DNA from: Rhea pennata
Lineage: Eukaryota > Chordata > Aves > Rheiformes > Rheidae
Assembly: GCF_028389875.1 (NCBI RefSeq)
Contig: NC_084666.1
Location: 62,318,422 to 62,382,421 of the forward strand
DNA length: 64,000 nt
Reading direction: 5' to 3'
Part shown: positions 23,450-37,000 of the stretch, one piece after another
Layout: every line of letters begins with the position of its first letter
How positions within the stretch are numbered: the first letter of the stretch is position 1
The notes under the pieces: generated by a model
What the model was told of the DNA's origin: nothing
Seen by the model: only the letters and a program-made list of their open reading frames with translations
The model's database searches: none
Position numbers and translations under genes: made by a program

Positions 23450-24797
23450 TTCAATGCAGCTTTAAATAGTTAACTGTGCTGCTTTTATTCCACAATGGAG
23501 ACATTATACCCCAAACCCTTTATTTAGGGAGAAGCAAGAGCGCAACACAAAATAGCAGTAGAATAGAATGGCTTTACTAAAACTTTGGGTAAAGCTTGAG
23601 ATTTACAATTGTTTTGCACTTCTCTTCAGTTAGGATCTAGAACAAATTTTTAAAGCTTGAATTAAAATAAGGGGAAGGTCACACAATAAATTATACAAGA
23701 TTTGCAGTAACTAAACATCCATTGAATTTCAGCCCATATTAGGAAAATTAACCATGCAATTAAGAGGCACAAGAAAGCTAGAGCACTTAAATATACTGTT
23801 TTGTAACCTGAAAAAAAGACATTCTTCCTTCTTCGTCTTATGCAGATACAGGAATCCCGTTTTTAGGTTCTTGTTGTTTCCAACCTAGTAGCAGAGCAGC
23901 TGTCCTTCTCTACAGTTTGCTTAGAGAACAACACTTTTCAGTAACTATCAACCTAAATTACAAGTCTTCCACAACTTAAGAATTTTAACTGCTATGTGAT
24001 AACATCTTTAGGTCTGTTTCAGGCTTTGGAGGAAGTGGAGGGAAGTCAAAACTTTGGTCTTCCTAGTTCTCCATTAAATAATGCTGAAATGTTTCAGTTT
24101 TAAGCATAAAGAATGTGTATAGTTGTTTTCTGTTTAGCACACTCTCACTATGTCTGGCATATTATACAAGACAATTTCTTACCTAACCTGATGATTTATA
24201 CTATGTTTATACGTTAATTGTGCTTAGTGTAAAACAAATATAAAGAGGAAAACAGAAGGTTAGGAAGAATATAAGTTAGAGAGGGAAAATAACCAATTGC
24301 AAAACAAATTTCACACATGGTAAATTGCCAGTTTCGCCCCCTAAATAGCTAAGAACAAATCACATAGCACGTATTGATAAAAAAAAATAAAAAAGTCCAT
24401 ATTCAAGTATTAGATAAATTATCTAAGACTACTTCCGAGATAAACATTAGGCCAATGATGAATTTTAAAAACAAATCAGTAGAAATAATCCAGAAGAAAA
24501 AAGCCTAGTTAAAATAGACATGTCAAGCAGCAAAGCTTAAATTAGTGCGAATAATTTAACATTAAACCAGACATCCAGAAATATACAGAATAGATTCATC
24601 CTAGTTTTCACAAAAATTTAGAAGGTAGATGATAAAATTGCACTTAATTCTGAATTAATTCAGATAGCAAGTCATTCACATTCCTTGCTGATTGATTTAA
24701 AACATTGTTCCCTTCTTTTTCTTATGTAAGAGCAGTATCTTTTGTGTGCTCTTTCGCTTTTAAGCATTTGGTCATAAACAGGAGCCACAAAGTTTCA
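23450..24797 (-). other. AP1AR: Likely AP1AR 3' UTR
   Basis: This is AT-rich sequence after the stop codon. The first AATAAA signals on this strand are at 23519-23524 and 23484-23489 (read as TTTATT on +), predicting a 3' UTR of about 1.3 kb. Further AATAAA copies near 23346 and 23068 could serve longer forms. Confidence 0.45.
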
Positions 24798-25063
24798 CTA
24801 TCTGTCTTGTTGATCAGAGTCAGATATCCTTACATCTGATGCAGAGAAGTCTAAAACAGGATTTACAAATCCAGCATACTCTGAATTGCCATTATCATCC
24901 ATTTCAGCACTAACAAAGTCATTCTCCCACTCCAAACCATTAGAATCATCAGAGGCTGAAGCTGGATTACTTCCAGTCTTCTTGTTGCTAAATTTTAGTG
25001 CTGCCCGGAGAATATCTTCTTCTGTTTTAGAGCGTTCTCTCATTGGAATCATTCTGTTCATGC
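24798..25063 (-). CDS. AP1AR: AP1AR exon 10 (terminal coding)
   Basis: Acceptor TTGTAG, then GC completing Gly214 and 87 codons from MNRMIPMRERSKTEEDIL to SDQQDR and the stop. It carries the second acidic Trp motif (GLEWENDF) and the conserved NSEYAGFVNPVLDF block. Confidence 0.97.
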
Positions 25064-28000
25064 CTACAATTTAAGACATAGTTGTGAGCAAAAAAAATTG
25101 AAGGAAGCGTCTTTGCATTTGCATCAGAACATTAGAAGAAACAACAACAATCCTTTAGATATCCAGATTCTATTAATTTCACTCTTCAGTATCACTTAAT
25201 TTGAATAATACTAGAAAAAGTAAAGTCAGTAGTTTGCAGCCATATTTGGCCTGAAGAAATGTAATAGCTAGTAATGTTATTTTCAGACCTCTGAGGAAGA
25301 CGCAGAATACTGTGAAACAACTCAGTTTCAGTATTTATTTCTCCTATGTATTCAACCTGCTGGGCTCCAACAGGAACATGCAAATATTAGATTTTCAGCA
25401 TTGTACCATTTCTAGAAAAGCTAGGGTCTGGGGAATCCAGTAATACTCCTCTAACTCACAGAAAAATAGCTTAAACATCAAGTGAAACATTTTAAACAGC
25501 AGCTAAAATTTAGACAGTGGTGCATTTGTATAGGAAAGGTCTTCTATTTCTATGAAACGTATGTTTAAATTCATGCAAAATGCTGTTCAGGAAAATACAC
25601 AAAGGCATTAGAGATACTATGTATGTTGTTAGACTTTCTTGTGCTGTATCGAACACCACCTCTACCACTGAAATAGAAAAATATGAACATGCTTTCTTTC
25701 TTAATTATTTTTCTCAACCCTCCTTGTACCTTCCTAAGTAAATTCCCCTTTTAAGTTTGGACTAACTTAGTGAAGTGATTAATTATAATTGAACTTACAT
25801 ATTGCATTTGAAACATTTATGTAAGTAAAACATTTATATAAGTAACTTCTGGTGGGAACCTTGGGGAAAAAAAAGTATCCAAGAGGTACCTTCTTCCCTT
25901 CCCCAGACTAAAGTGGTGGATTTTATGTTAATGTTTCATGAGTTTTCTGAAACACAGCAGCTTTTCAACTTGATTATTCCTTTAGTACCGATAGCTCACT
26001 GAAGCCGTTGTTCGTTTCTCTTGCTGACACCATATGAACTACACTGCCAAATATGTCAGTACAACATTAGTACTACAAATTCCCTGTATGCTATCGCTAT
26101 GTGACACCAAAGAATGAAAAACAGAATTACTGTACCAAAACTCCATATTCAAGTCAGAACAGTTACTGTTTCTATTTTATCCACACTCCTTTCCAGTCTC
26201 TACAGTAGCTTTTTGACAGCAATCAATGCAGTAACTAAACCTCTTAACCCTAAGAGGCAGTCAACCCCTTCAGGGAGATGGTTGGGCCAGACCTACCAAG
26301 GATGTGTTAAAGGCTACTCTAAGTCCTTACAATAGGGATTGGTACTTGCTTCAAATGACCATACTGATTTCTTTGCAGCCATCAAAACAATTATGAGACT
26401 ATATTCTCAAATATAAGCAGTCTTTCATGAATCCTCTCACTTGTCAAACTTTGAAGCTATTAGGGAAGAGAAATGTGCCACTGTCACACGACATGAACTA
26501 TTAAATATTTATTTCCCCCTTACACAGCAAGGAGTAGTAGGAATCAGAAAGAAAACTCTGCAACAGTTTTGTTTTCTGTGTGTAGACGTTTTTGGGTGCT
26601 TCTCATTACTCACTATTCAAAACCTGATCTAAGCTTATGACTGAGCCATTACCTGATCAACATGGAAGTTATACAGTCAAGCAGAAAACAATGAATAGCA
26701 AACTCCAATGATTATTATTCTATACACAGAATTAAGTCTCCCATTGGCAAGGGTAATAAAAGCCCATGCTCAACAAAATCCTCAACCCATCAAACAAACA
26801 TGATAATCTTGCATGCAGGTATGGCTAGTAAAGACTGAATATCATTCTTGTCTACTTTTCTGTAGTTACATAGAAAGATACTGCATTACACTAACACTTA
26901 GGAGTGGGAGGACAACTCAATCTGTAAAAAACAAAGAATGCAACTTGCCCATTTCTCAAGCATAGAGTACAATAAAGTGTTCCCAGAATGCTGTTTCTGC
27001 ACTGGTGCTAATTCCTACCAAAGTAAAATCCAGTGTACTTCAGTATATATGGTATTGCTTGAATTTCAGTTCTTCTAGAATGCTAATAGCTCTTGCACAC
27101 ACTACCTAAAAAATAGGACTAGTATTTCTAGGAAAATCTGGCAAAAGATTGTATGTCAAAACTGGGTTTGTGAACTAGACATTTTACTTTTCTTGACAGT
27201 GCTAGATTTTTGAAATATACACAAGCTGTGAAAAAAACAAATTCTCTTAAGTAGAAATAATTTCTTTTACATATAGGTTAAAGAAAAAATCTTAGTTTAT
27301 TTTTGGCAGCCTTGAAGGCATCAGTTTCAAAATTTCGGATGCACTTTGAAATACAGACAAGTTTTTAGTATACCTGCAAAGAGCACAGAAAACATCTGTA
27401 ACAAAACAGCAGCAGCAGTTAGAATAGTTAGAGTACTCATCTGTAGGGTACTCATCTGGAATGCAGACTTTAGAAAAGTTTCCAGTGGAAGTTACAATAA
27501 AAGTAATTAGGGTTTAAAAGAATCAATGCTTCCTGAAACTTGTCAGTCAGAGACTCTTGACTGTACATAGTAAAACAAAGAACAAGCTGTTCCTGTTGCT
27601 TTTGACTCTTAAGAGGGCAGCACTTCTTTACAATTAGTTTTGTCATGGATTTACTACAAGTCATGGTGCCACAATGTGCAGGAAAACAGATTTACTGAAG
27701 AGTCCAAATAAATGAATTGATTTATTAGATAGAAAACTGTTTATTTTGATCTAACTAAAAATCATTTATGACTATTCAGTCAGTACATACTTGAAAAAAA
27801 CGCCATGAATAGAAAGAAAGCATTAAGCCACCTTCACTTATAGAAGTGACAAATTTACAACCATCCTAGTTAAAACTGTCAGCATTTTTGATCTGTAAGT
27901 TCATAATGAAATTGAATGAGATAATAAATACCTTCTTCATCTTCCCACTCTAAATCTAGTGAAGTGCTGTCATCATTTCCACTTGTTGATTTTGTTTTAG

Positions 28001-31000
28001 TCATTAAGTCACAACTGCTCTCTGTATTTGGTGTCAGTACTGTAGCATCAGATGAAAGTCCTACATCAAAAATATTTTTTTTAATTGCAAGTATACTAGA
28101 TTTGAGATTCAACATGTAAAACTACACTTTTGAAAAAGGTTTGTTGTGCTCTGTGACTTTAAACCTCAAGCATATCTGAAAAAAAACTTTGTCATTTCAA
28201 AGAGTACACAGTAGCTTTTTAATGGCATACATTATTAAAAGATTATAGGAGACACTTAACAACACTGAGTCTAATTAGAACTACAGAGGAATTTAGTATG
28301 ATGGACTCGTACAAGGATTTGCAACAACAACAACAAAAAAAACTACAGGCAGTGTTTCCCCAAAACTACCATCAGCCCTCAACGTTTTGCTGACTAACAA
28401 GAACTCCCATCAAGCTTAGAGATAATTTACAAAATTGTTTTCCTGTAAGTTGTTATAGGAACCATAGTACTATGGAATTTTTAAATATAGGCAGCTAAAT
28501 CCTCTTTTACTCTTCACTAGAAAAAAAGAATTAACAATTAGTGTATTTTGCTAAGAAATGGTTAAAAATAACTATATACATACACATTCACATCTTCAAA
28601 AACACCTAGGTTTTACAAGAAAAAAAAAAATCACTGCAGGTTATTGTCTCTACACAGATGGCTGGAAAGTCTTAGTAACATGAAATCCGTGCAAAGGACT
28701 TGTTTGCTTACAGAATTTGCCTTTGAAAACTGGAATAGCTGTGAGAAGTTGTATATGCTGTGCTTTTTGAGCCATGAGGCATCAGGAATTCAAGAGGGAA
28801 ATGAATTCCTGCCTGATTTTATTATTACTTTTTCTAAAAAAACCCCACAGGGATAGGAACGTAAGAATGATTATTCTTATGGAAAAAAACAAGAAAAAAA
28901 AAACCCAAAAAACAAAACAAACAAACCAAAAAACACACTGTGCTCCTCAGAGTCACTTTACATTTAAAAACATATATAAAAAAGAAAGACTTACTACTAC
29001 TTCGAAAAGCTTCATACTGGAATTTTGTATTTCTCAGGAAGGAATCAAGATCTTCCTCTGCAACAGAACTGTAAAAACAATGCACTTAAATCTATTGCTT
29101 TTAGCTTTATAAATTTCTAAGGACACTATTAAAAATCTTATCCAGGTATCCTACTGTTCAAAATTTTAAAGAAACTGTTCATAGCCTCTTCTAAGCTACA
29201 AAGTACATACAGCTTTAACTTCAATCTTTATTAAATAATCCACAGAATTCCTTTCCATTCCTACTTATCAATCCTCTTCCAATCTGAATATCTACTCAAT
29301 TTTTAGGAGTAACTCCATTTAGAAATTAATTATCTTAACTTCTATCACAAAGCAACTCTTCCTGTGGCAGTAGCATCAATTTTGCATGCATCATTCTAAT
29401 AACTCTCGTGAACACCAGAATGAATACAATCTACCTCAACATTTGCAGATTAATAGCATCAAGTATGCATAAGTAACTACTTGGTTCAAAGGAGAAAACT
29501 AAGCAGAACAAAAACAAAATTGTCTTAGAAATGCTGCATTTTTAAGTGTCCAAAAAAAAAAAAAAAAAAGTTTTTTTTGGGGTGGGGGATGAGGAACAGA
29601 AGTAAAGAAAGTTTTGGTTCTTGATTATCGTTATTAACATTTTGTATCTTACCTTTGATATTCTCCATTATTAACAGCATGCGTTCTCTGTGTTATCCTT
29701 TGCAGTCTATGCTGCTACCAAAAGAAATAAACTGTTGAAAACTGCTGATGACAATCACTTGGAAATATACTCAATAGCCTGAGCATTCTCTTAACTGTGA
29801 TATCAGAAGGAACATTATTCTTCCTCAACTTGGAACAAAGTATAGCTTACGGAAAGACTGACTTTCACTCTAATAAAGATCAAATTTAGTAAGACTGAAG
29901 TGACTGTTACATACAAGTAGCATTGTTCTCAATCTTCGAAACTGCATCATAATCTTTATCTAAAAGAAGGTATTGTGAATAGAGTGTGCCTCTATTAACC
30001 TATTTTGTGCACAATCGAGAATCATCATTTTGTCTAGAAACATATGAACACCACTTATTTCTCATAACTTGCAAATATTTTCATCAAAGTTAATCCTTCA
30101 GTTTTGTTGGATTTGTTCTGTTCTATGCACAAGAACAAGTCAGTAACTCAATCTAGCATTAAAAAAAAAAAAAAAAAAAATCTTACAGGTCCCTCTACTG
30201 CTGCTCAAAGGAATATTGTCATCCCTTCTGGTTGCCTGCATCAGCACAAAGTGATTCATTTATAATAATAAAAGCTTTATAGCTTTGCTGGGACAAAACT
30301 AGGCAGAAACAGAGTGAAAAACGCAAGACAAACCAATATAAGCATTCATTTTGCACTCGTAAGAGGAACAACTGATGTCAAAGAAGTAGGGTGGTTCTAT
30401 TTCTTGAAGTTTTTGGGTTTGAATTTGACTCAAGTTTCTTTTCCTTGTCTTGAAAAAAATAAGAATATAAGAACTGGGCACATTTGCCATGCAATGAAAA
30501 GTAAATTAGTTATGATACAGTAATTTTTCACTCTGATTATGGCAAAATTTAACATAAAAAATGAACAAGCTAGTTTCATAGGAAAATCTGACATATCTAG
30601 CTACCATGTTTTCTGAAAATCTACTCTCAGCATTAATGGATCTGTCCCTGAAAGAGAAAAAAAGGGACAAACAAACCAGACTCTTCAATTTCAAACCTTA
30701 GCTAAGAACTGCTCTTAGCTAGGTAAACAGTCTTGTTAAAAAAAATGCATTTGCATTTTATCAACTACTATTTTCAATCCCAAGATGACGATAGCTTCAT
30801 TTCTTGGCAAAATTCCATTTTAAGTATTTAAACAAGCATCAGAACAAATAGATTAAATCTGGTGGGGAGTTGAGAAGTTGTAGAAAAAGTAGAAATATCA
30901 CCTAATAGTAGTTACAGGCAAGAAGAGTTAAGTAAGCAGGGAGAAAGAGCCAGGAATTTGACACCAACATATAGTTAAACAAGCCAGGAAAATCAGTTTC

Positions 31001-34000
31001 TGATATATGCAGCAATTTCTTTTTTAAATTCACATACCTGCATCATACTGGATTTTAAGTTATCTACTCATTTTGTTAGGTCACATACAAATATCCAGCA
31101 CTAGAAATTCCAGGATACACCTGTGTTAATATTCTCCACTGTTAAATTCCCTGACAACTATCTGAGCAACATAAGCAAGTCAAATTTGTTTTAAGAAGAT
31201 GCCATCTTTCCAATGAAAAGGTTGTTTTCATTTGATGGATGTCTGCCCATAAACAGCAAATATATGTTTTTAAAAATGGCTTCTAGTTTATGTAGCATAT
31301 CCATACAAAAATGCTTTCTTAGAAATCCTTATGGTTGTTTGGGGGAGATTATTTGTAAAGAACATAAATGGTACTAGTCCTATAAGGGGAGGAAATTAAA
31401 ATCTCGTATTATAGTCTATATTAGGTCCTGACTAGAAAACAGGAAGACAGGGAAAAACAGCACTTGTCTCACAGGATTTCCACAAAACACCTAAAGACTT
31501 GAATATAAAACTAATTATTTTTGCTGATTTCAAATAGATGAAAAACTACTTTAAAAAACAGAAGCAAGCAAAAAGAAAAAGAATCAACCCCTCCACCCTA
31601 AATGCCAAGAAGATAGAAATCTGAAATAAGACATGAGCTATATTTAACAATATAATTATTAGATGAACACTGAGTCATGACCATTGGTCTGAAAGTAACA
31701 GTTTTCAATTCATTCACTTTTCAATACAGACAATACGGTAGGGTTAAAGATATTCCCCTATAGCTACTGCAGATTCCAGAAATCTTTTCTTTCAAGGACT
31801 GTAAATCTGAACTTAAAAAATTACTTGCAATCATATGTATACCACATGTCCCATAGACTGTTTCCTTGAACATGCTACAAATGTAGCCATATACATTATA
31901 TATTACCAGACAGTGACAATTCTGAAAGTGTTCTTTTTAATTTGCATGTTTCTGGCAACCTGAAATTTGTGCAAGACTCTGTATTTTTCCATCTTATTAG
32001 TATAGTGTATGTATTGAATGCACTGATAACCAGAGGTTAAAAATAGGTAATTCTTTAAGCTTCAACAGAAAAAAAAAATCAGTCATAAGTACTTCCAGGA
32101 GACAGAGCAGCATGTTTTTGAATAAGCAGGAAAACATAACTTGGCTTTTGTTTTGCTTGACCAAGTTCCACAGACACTGGGCATCTAAAAGTAGGCACAG
32201 AGACATTCAAAACAAAACAAAAAAAAAATCCCCCCAAAACAACACACTGCTACTGTTAAGTACTTATTACTGGACTTTGGCTACTATGAATAAAATCACA
32301 GAATCACAGAACAATTCAGGTTGGAAGGGACCTTAGGAGGTCATCTAGTCCAACCTCTGGCCCATGAATACAGATGATTCAGAAACGCTTTCTCTTCATG
32401 TTAACACAAGTAATACAGAATGGGAAAAATTAAGCACATATAAATATATGAAGTGTATTCTATAAATGTGAGGATATCATCATGTGCACTTAATTTCAAG
32501 GTTTTCCATTAGAAGACAATCACAGAACACTTTATATGAAGAGCAGTTAATTTTATATGTCATAAGTCTGTTAAGCTAATTCTGTTTGTTTTTTTAGATC
32601 TCTCATTCAAGATCCGTACTCAGTGTCACAAGTTGTTTCAAACAATTTTGTTCATTTTTCAGTTATCCCAGTCAGTTGTACTTTTAAATCAGATATTTCT
32701 CTTTCTTTCTCCACTGGAATTTACAAGCCAAATCAAAGCAATTTCCTCATTACGTTTTCTTGGATGTAAAGGACATTAGGAAAGTCTGTATACACAAGAA
32801 CAGAACAGAAGCTCTGATATATATTGGGGTCTTTTTCCCCTCACCTCCAAGAGCTTTTTCTGCTTTGCTGCCCTGGCTGCTTCACGTTGTGCAGCATATA
32901 AAGCCTCCTCTTCTATTCTTAACTTCTCCTCTTGTAAGGCTAACTGTATATGAACAAAATAGTAAGGGTTAACAAAAGTAGAACCTATCTAATCTTCCTA
33001 TGAATAAAACTGTAACTCCAATAAATTAAAAAAAGAGCTACTAGAAAATAAAAATAAAATAAAATAGACTATAGCTAAACCATTTTTCTTCATTAAACAG
33101 AATTTGATAGCTCCCCCCACCAAAAATCCCACAAAATGTAGATAACTAAACATTATCCTATTAAACAAACATTATTACTAGGAGAATAGTGAATTGCTGT
33201 AAATGCATGGTCGCATTATATTATGAACTGCACAGTGAAAGGCTTAACACTTTTCAAACACATATTTCATTAGTACTTCATTCAAAATCATTCTTAATTT
33301 CTATATTGTATTCCACTTCATAGTCCACTAATTGCTGCAACATTGAAAAAGATGACAAATTAGGTTCCCTGCTTAAGAAAAAGCTCTAAACAAACTAAGC
33401 ATAGGAAAAGCTGAATCAAGTATCCTGCCTGTTTTGCCTTTTATATGAAAAGAATTATGGTTTAACCATTATGAACAAATAACTAGCCTATTTATTCAAT
33501 TTGTTGTCTGAGAGATTGATGGAAAAAATCTCTGATGCAAACTTAATTTCACAGCAGTCAATCTCCTTGGGTATCTTGTAGACTATAAAAACCCCAAGAG
33601 AGGAACCCAAACACATTGTTTTGTTCATGTGAATAAGATCTCACTGCATTCACGGTTAAGATTAAATACTTTAAAAGAAAAAAAACAAAACAAAACTACC
33701 CCCCACACCACACTAGTCATCATAACTGTTTACCTCTGACTGAAGTTTCATATCAACAGCTCTCTGCTTTTCAGCAATGGAGTCATACTGTCTGTCTTTC
33801 AAGTCAGCAATTTCTTCCTCAGTCAGAGGCCTAAAAGTGTGGCATGAACACAAAAAGACTGCAACTATTATTTGTTCACAGCAACTCTAACTTGCAAAAG
33901 TAATTTAAGTATATTCATATAGCCTTTCTTGACTGGTCCTTTAATCTAAATTCAACAAGCTGTGCATTTGTCTTACCTCTCCTAAGCCCAGAGTTCCAAA

Positions 34001-37000
34001 GTTCTAGTTTACTCAAGACCAGTCACTATCTCTCCTTCCCTCTGTAGAGCATTATCTCTATCTTTAAAGAAAGCATATTCCCAAAACATGTTTTGTTAAA
34101 AGGACTATGAGAGTAGAATAGTTAAACTGTCATTGTTATGCAAGTCTCACTATTTTCTTATTTGTTCTGGTCACCCAGATTTAATTGTTCCTCTTTCATC
34201 TGTTCTCTACTTTATGTATACTTAACAAACAAAATTACCAAAGTGATATAGTAATTACGAGGTCTGCTATATCCAACAGCTTTTCCAGAAGTGCTGGCTA
34301 GAGATCAACATTTTGGGAACTATTAAGCTGAAGTAATACAAAATATCTAGAATTAGGCAACCAAAGTGCACGCTTCAGTGTTCACATATGTTACCTATCT
34401 CAGTAACTATTGCTTACAGAAATATTAATATGCTTACAAAAAAAATCCACTGAATCTTCAGTCCTAACACCTGTGTAACTTTAAATACTGATACTGGGAA
34501 CAATAAAAACTTTCTTTACAACATTCTATTTTGACCGTCATGTACAGTTTTTGCAAGATGCATTAAAATCTAAAATGCAAAACATTAAAGTTAGTAAGAC
34601 ATATATTCTTTCCACACAGCCGATAACTGAAAAGACAGAGAGGGCTTTTACGGGAAATCTCATGAATTTAACAATCACAATGGGAGAGCAGAGAGAAAAG
34701 AGAGGTCCTGAATCTCAAAGTCTTACCTGGGACTGCTTCCTGGGCTTTCCCCCTGTTAAAAACACACAAACAAACAAAAAGTCTAAGTTTTTAAGAATCC
34801 TGTTAATCAATCGATTTTAAGACAGGGAAAAAATTATATATTTTCCCCCATATACTGCTTTTACAATCGGAGGGAATATCTCCCCTTATTTATCATCTTT
34901 ATTTGGAATTCCAAAGAATCTTGTTACATAACCAACTGAATTGGATGACTCTATAAGTAAAACAAATAAAGGGGCTTCCAAATGAAAATAAGCATTCTGT
35001 TGCTGTACTTGAGGAACCAAACTATTAGTCTTCATGTTTTTAAAATACACGACAGAATACTGAAAACACTTTTTGCCATTATCAAGCTAATGAAAGAAGT
35101 TAATGGTTTATTAAATTAGCAGTGAAGGTCTACTCTTCTTTTTTTCCTGAAACTCCGCTTCAGAGAGTTTACCCATAATTTTCAGGAGAGAGTGCTCCCA
35201 GCATTTTCCTTAGCAAAACAACTCATGTTCCTTTTGGCTCAGATACAAAGCATTTGATGAATCTTATACAAGAGTTATACCAAGAGCAAATTCTCTTTCA
35301 GGTCCCTGTTTTTCTGTTTATCTTTGATTTTTGTCTTCTAAAAGTCCTTTGGGGGAAGACAGCACTATAGACAATGTCCTGAGGCTGCCCTGCATTGGAT
35401 TTCTCTTCTCTCAGGTCTTCCTCTCTTCCAAAGTGTTAAATTATTTATTTGTAGGGCAAGCAAAACTCAAAAGTAAATCCTCCTAGCAACTTAAGTCTAA
35501 GCAGGTTAACATACCATGAAGTAAGAGGAAGACTTTGGAATCATTTTTAAAGTGAATATACTGTCCTAGCAGATTTCACGTTATGATCCTAGTACCCACC
35601 TCATCACTTTCCACTAGGTTCTCAAACTGCAGAAAAAAAAAAGTAAACAATCTTTACAATTCAGTACAACACATCACGAAACATTCCTTTTCCTGAAATC
35701 CAAAACAGTGATTACTATTATTATTGCTATCCTCAGTAAAGGGATGTATCTGAAAGGTCTTGGACTTTTAGATCATAAGATATATCAGAGAAAGTAAATC
35801 AGGTTATTCTGAGAACCTCAGATTATACAAATTAACTTTACAGCAACCTTGGCAAAAAGATACTCAGTGGCCGAGAAAGGACACGTGTACCAAACAAAAT
35901 GGATAACTATAAAGAAACTTCAGCTGACTAGCTTTTTGTAGATCAGATTCATGCAGTCAGGAACTAAATATCCTACACTTAAATTGCCAGGAAAAAGAAA
36001 AATAGACACCCCCCTCCCCCCACAGCAAACACATTGCAATATGCTTGCAATGTGCTATAAATGTGAGCACTCACCTCTATAGTAAAGTGTTCTCCCGTTG
36101 AACACGTTCTAAAATACTTTGATCTGGGAAAATAAGTCCTCAGTTACACTACAGAATGATATTCTTCATTTCAGATTCACAGAAGAAAAACGAGCCTGAT
36201 ACTTAATGTATTTCAAAAACTATTTAAAAAAATAATAAAACAAACATAAATTTTTCAGCACTTGTTAACCTGTGCTCTGCATTGCTGCCAGAACACAAAC
36301 AGGCAATAACTTATAAACACGAGGTACAAGACTGGAGAAAAGACAAGCACTTCACATGAGGGAGACCACTTAGCAGGATGCTGGACTCTACCTCTGTGGC
36401 CATTTGGAATCAGTTCTGTGGCACCTTGAACACCATTTTCTTGAAAGAGACTACTCCAGGCAATTTCTGAAAATCCTACTGCTCGTCATGACATTTAACT
36501 CTTCATTAGCATAAAATCTTGTACAACATCAATTTCAAATTATAATACAGTCTACTTTGACAGCTTGACACATCTAGAAGATTGACCTTCCATTTCTCCC
36601 ATACACCTAGAAACACTACTGATTACTAAAAAACAACTAAGCACCTCAAAGGAAAATACCTACAAAGAGGGCAAGGCTACACTTTCTGATGAGACAGTTA
36701 TTCACAGACTGTATTTTTATATCAAGAATCAGTCTTCTCCTCAATTCTGTAATTATGTTAAGGTTGTTCTCCCCCCCCCCCCAAAAAAAAAATCAGTGCT
36801 GTACAGTACTAAATTATCTGAAAGTATTTAACCTAGTGAAAGAATTTTGTCTATCATCCCCAAGTAAAATCAAATGTATTCAAAAAACCATCCGTTTCAT
36901 ACAGCTTTTTAAAACCAGAGAGTCTTCAGTTGCAAGTGCTCACTCATAGCAGGAAGAAATCCAGGGCCTCAACGTTTCTATGCGTGATTGTTCAGAATTT

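Noticed and set aside
24886-25074. 62-codon + strand frame over AP1AR exon 10
   Set aside because: An antisense shadow of a conserved coding exon.
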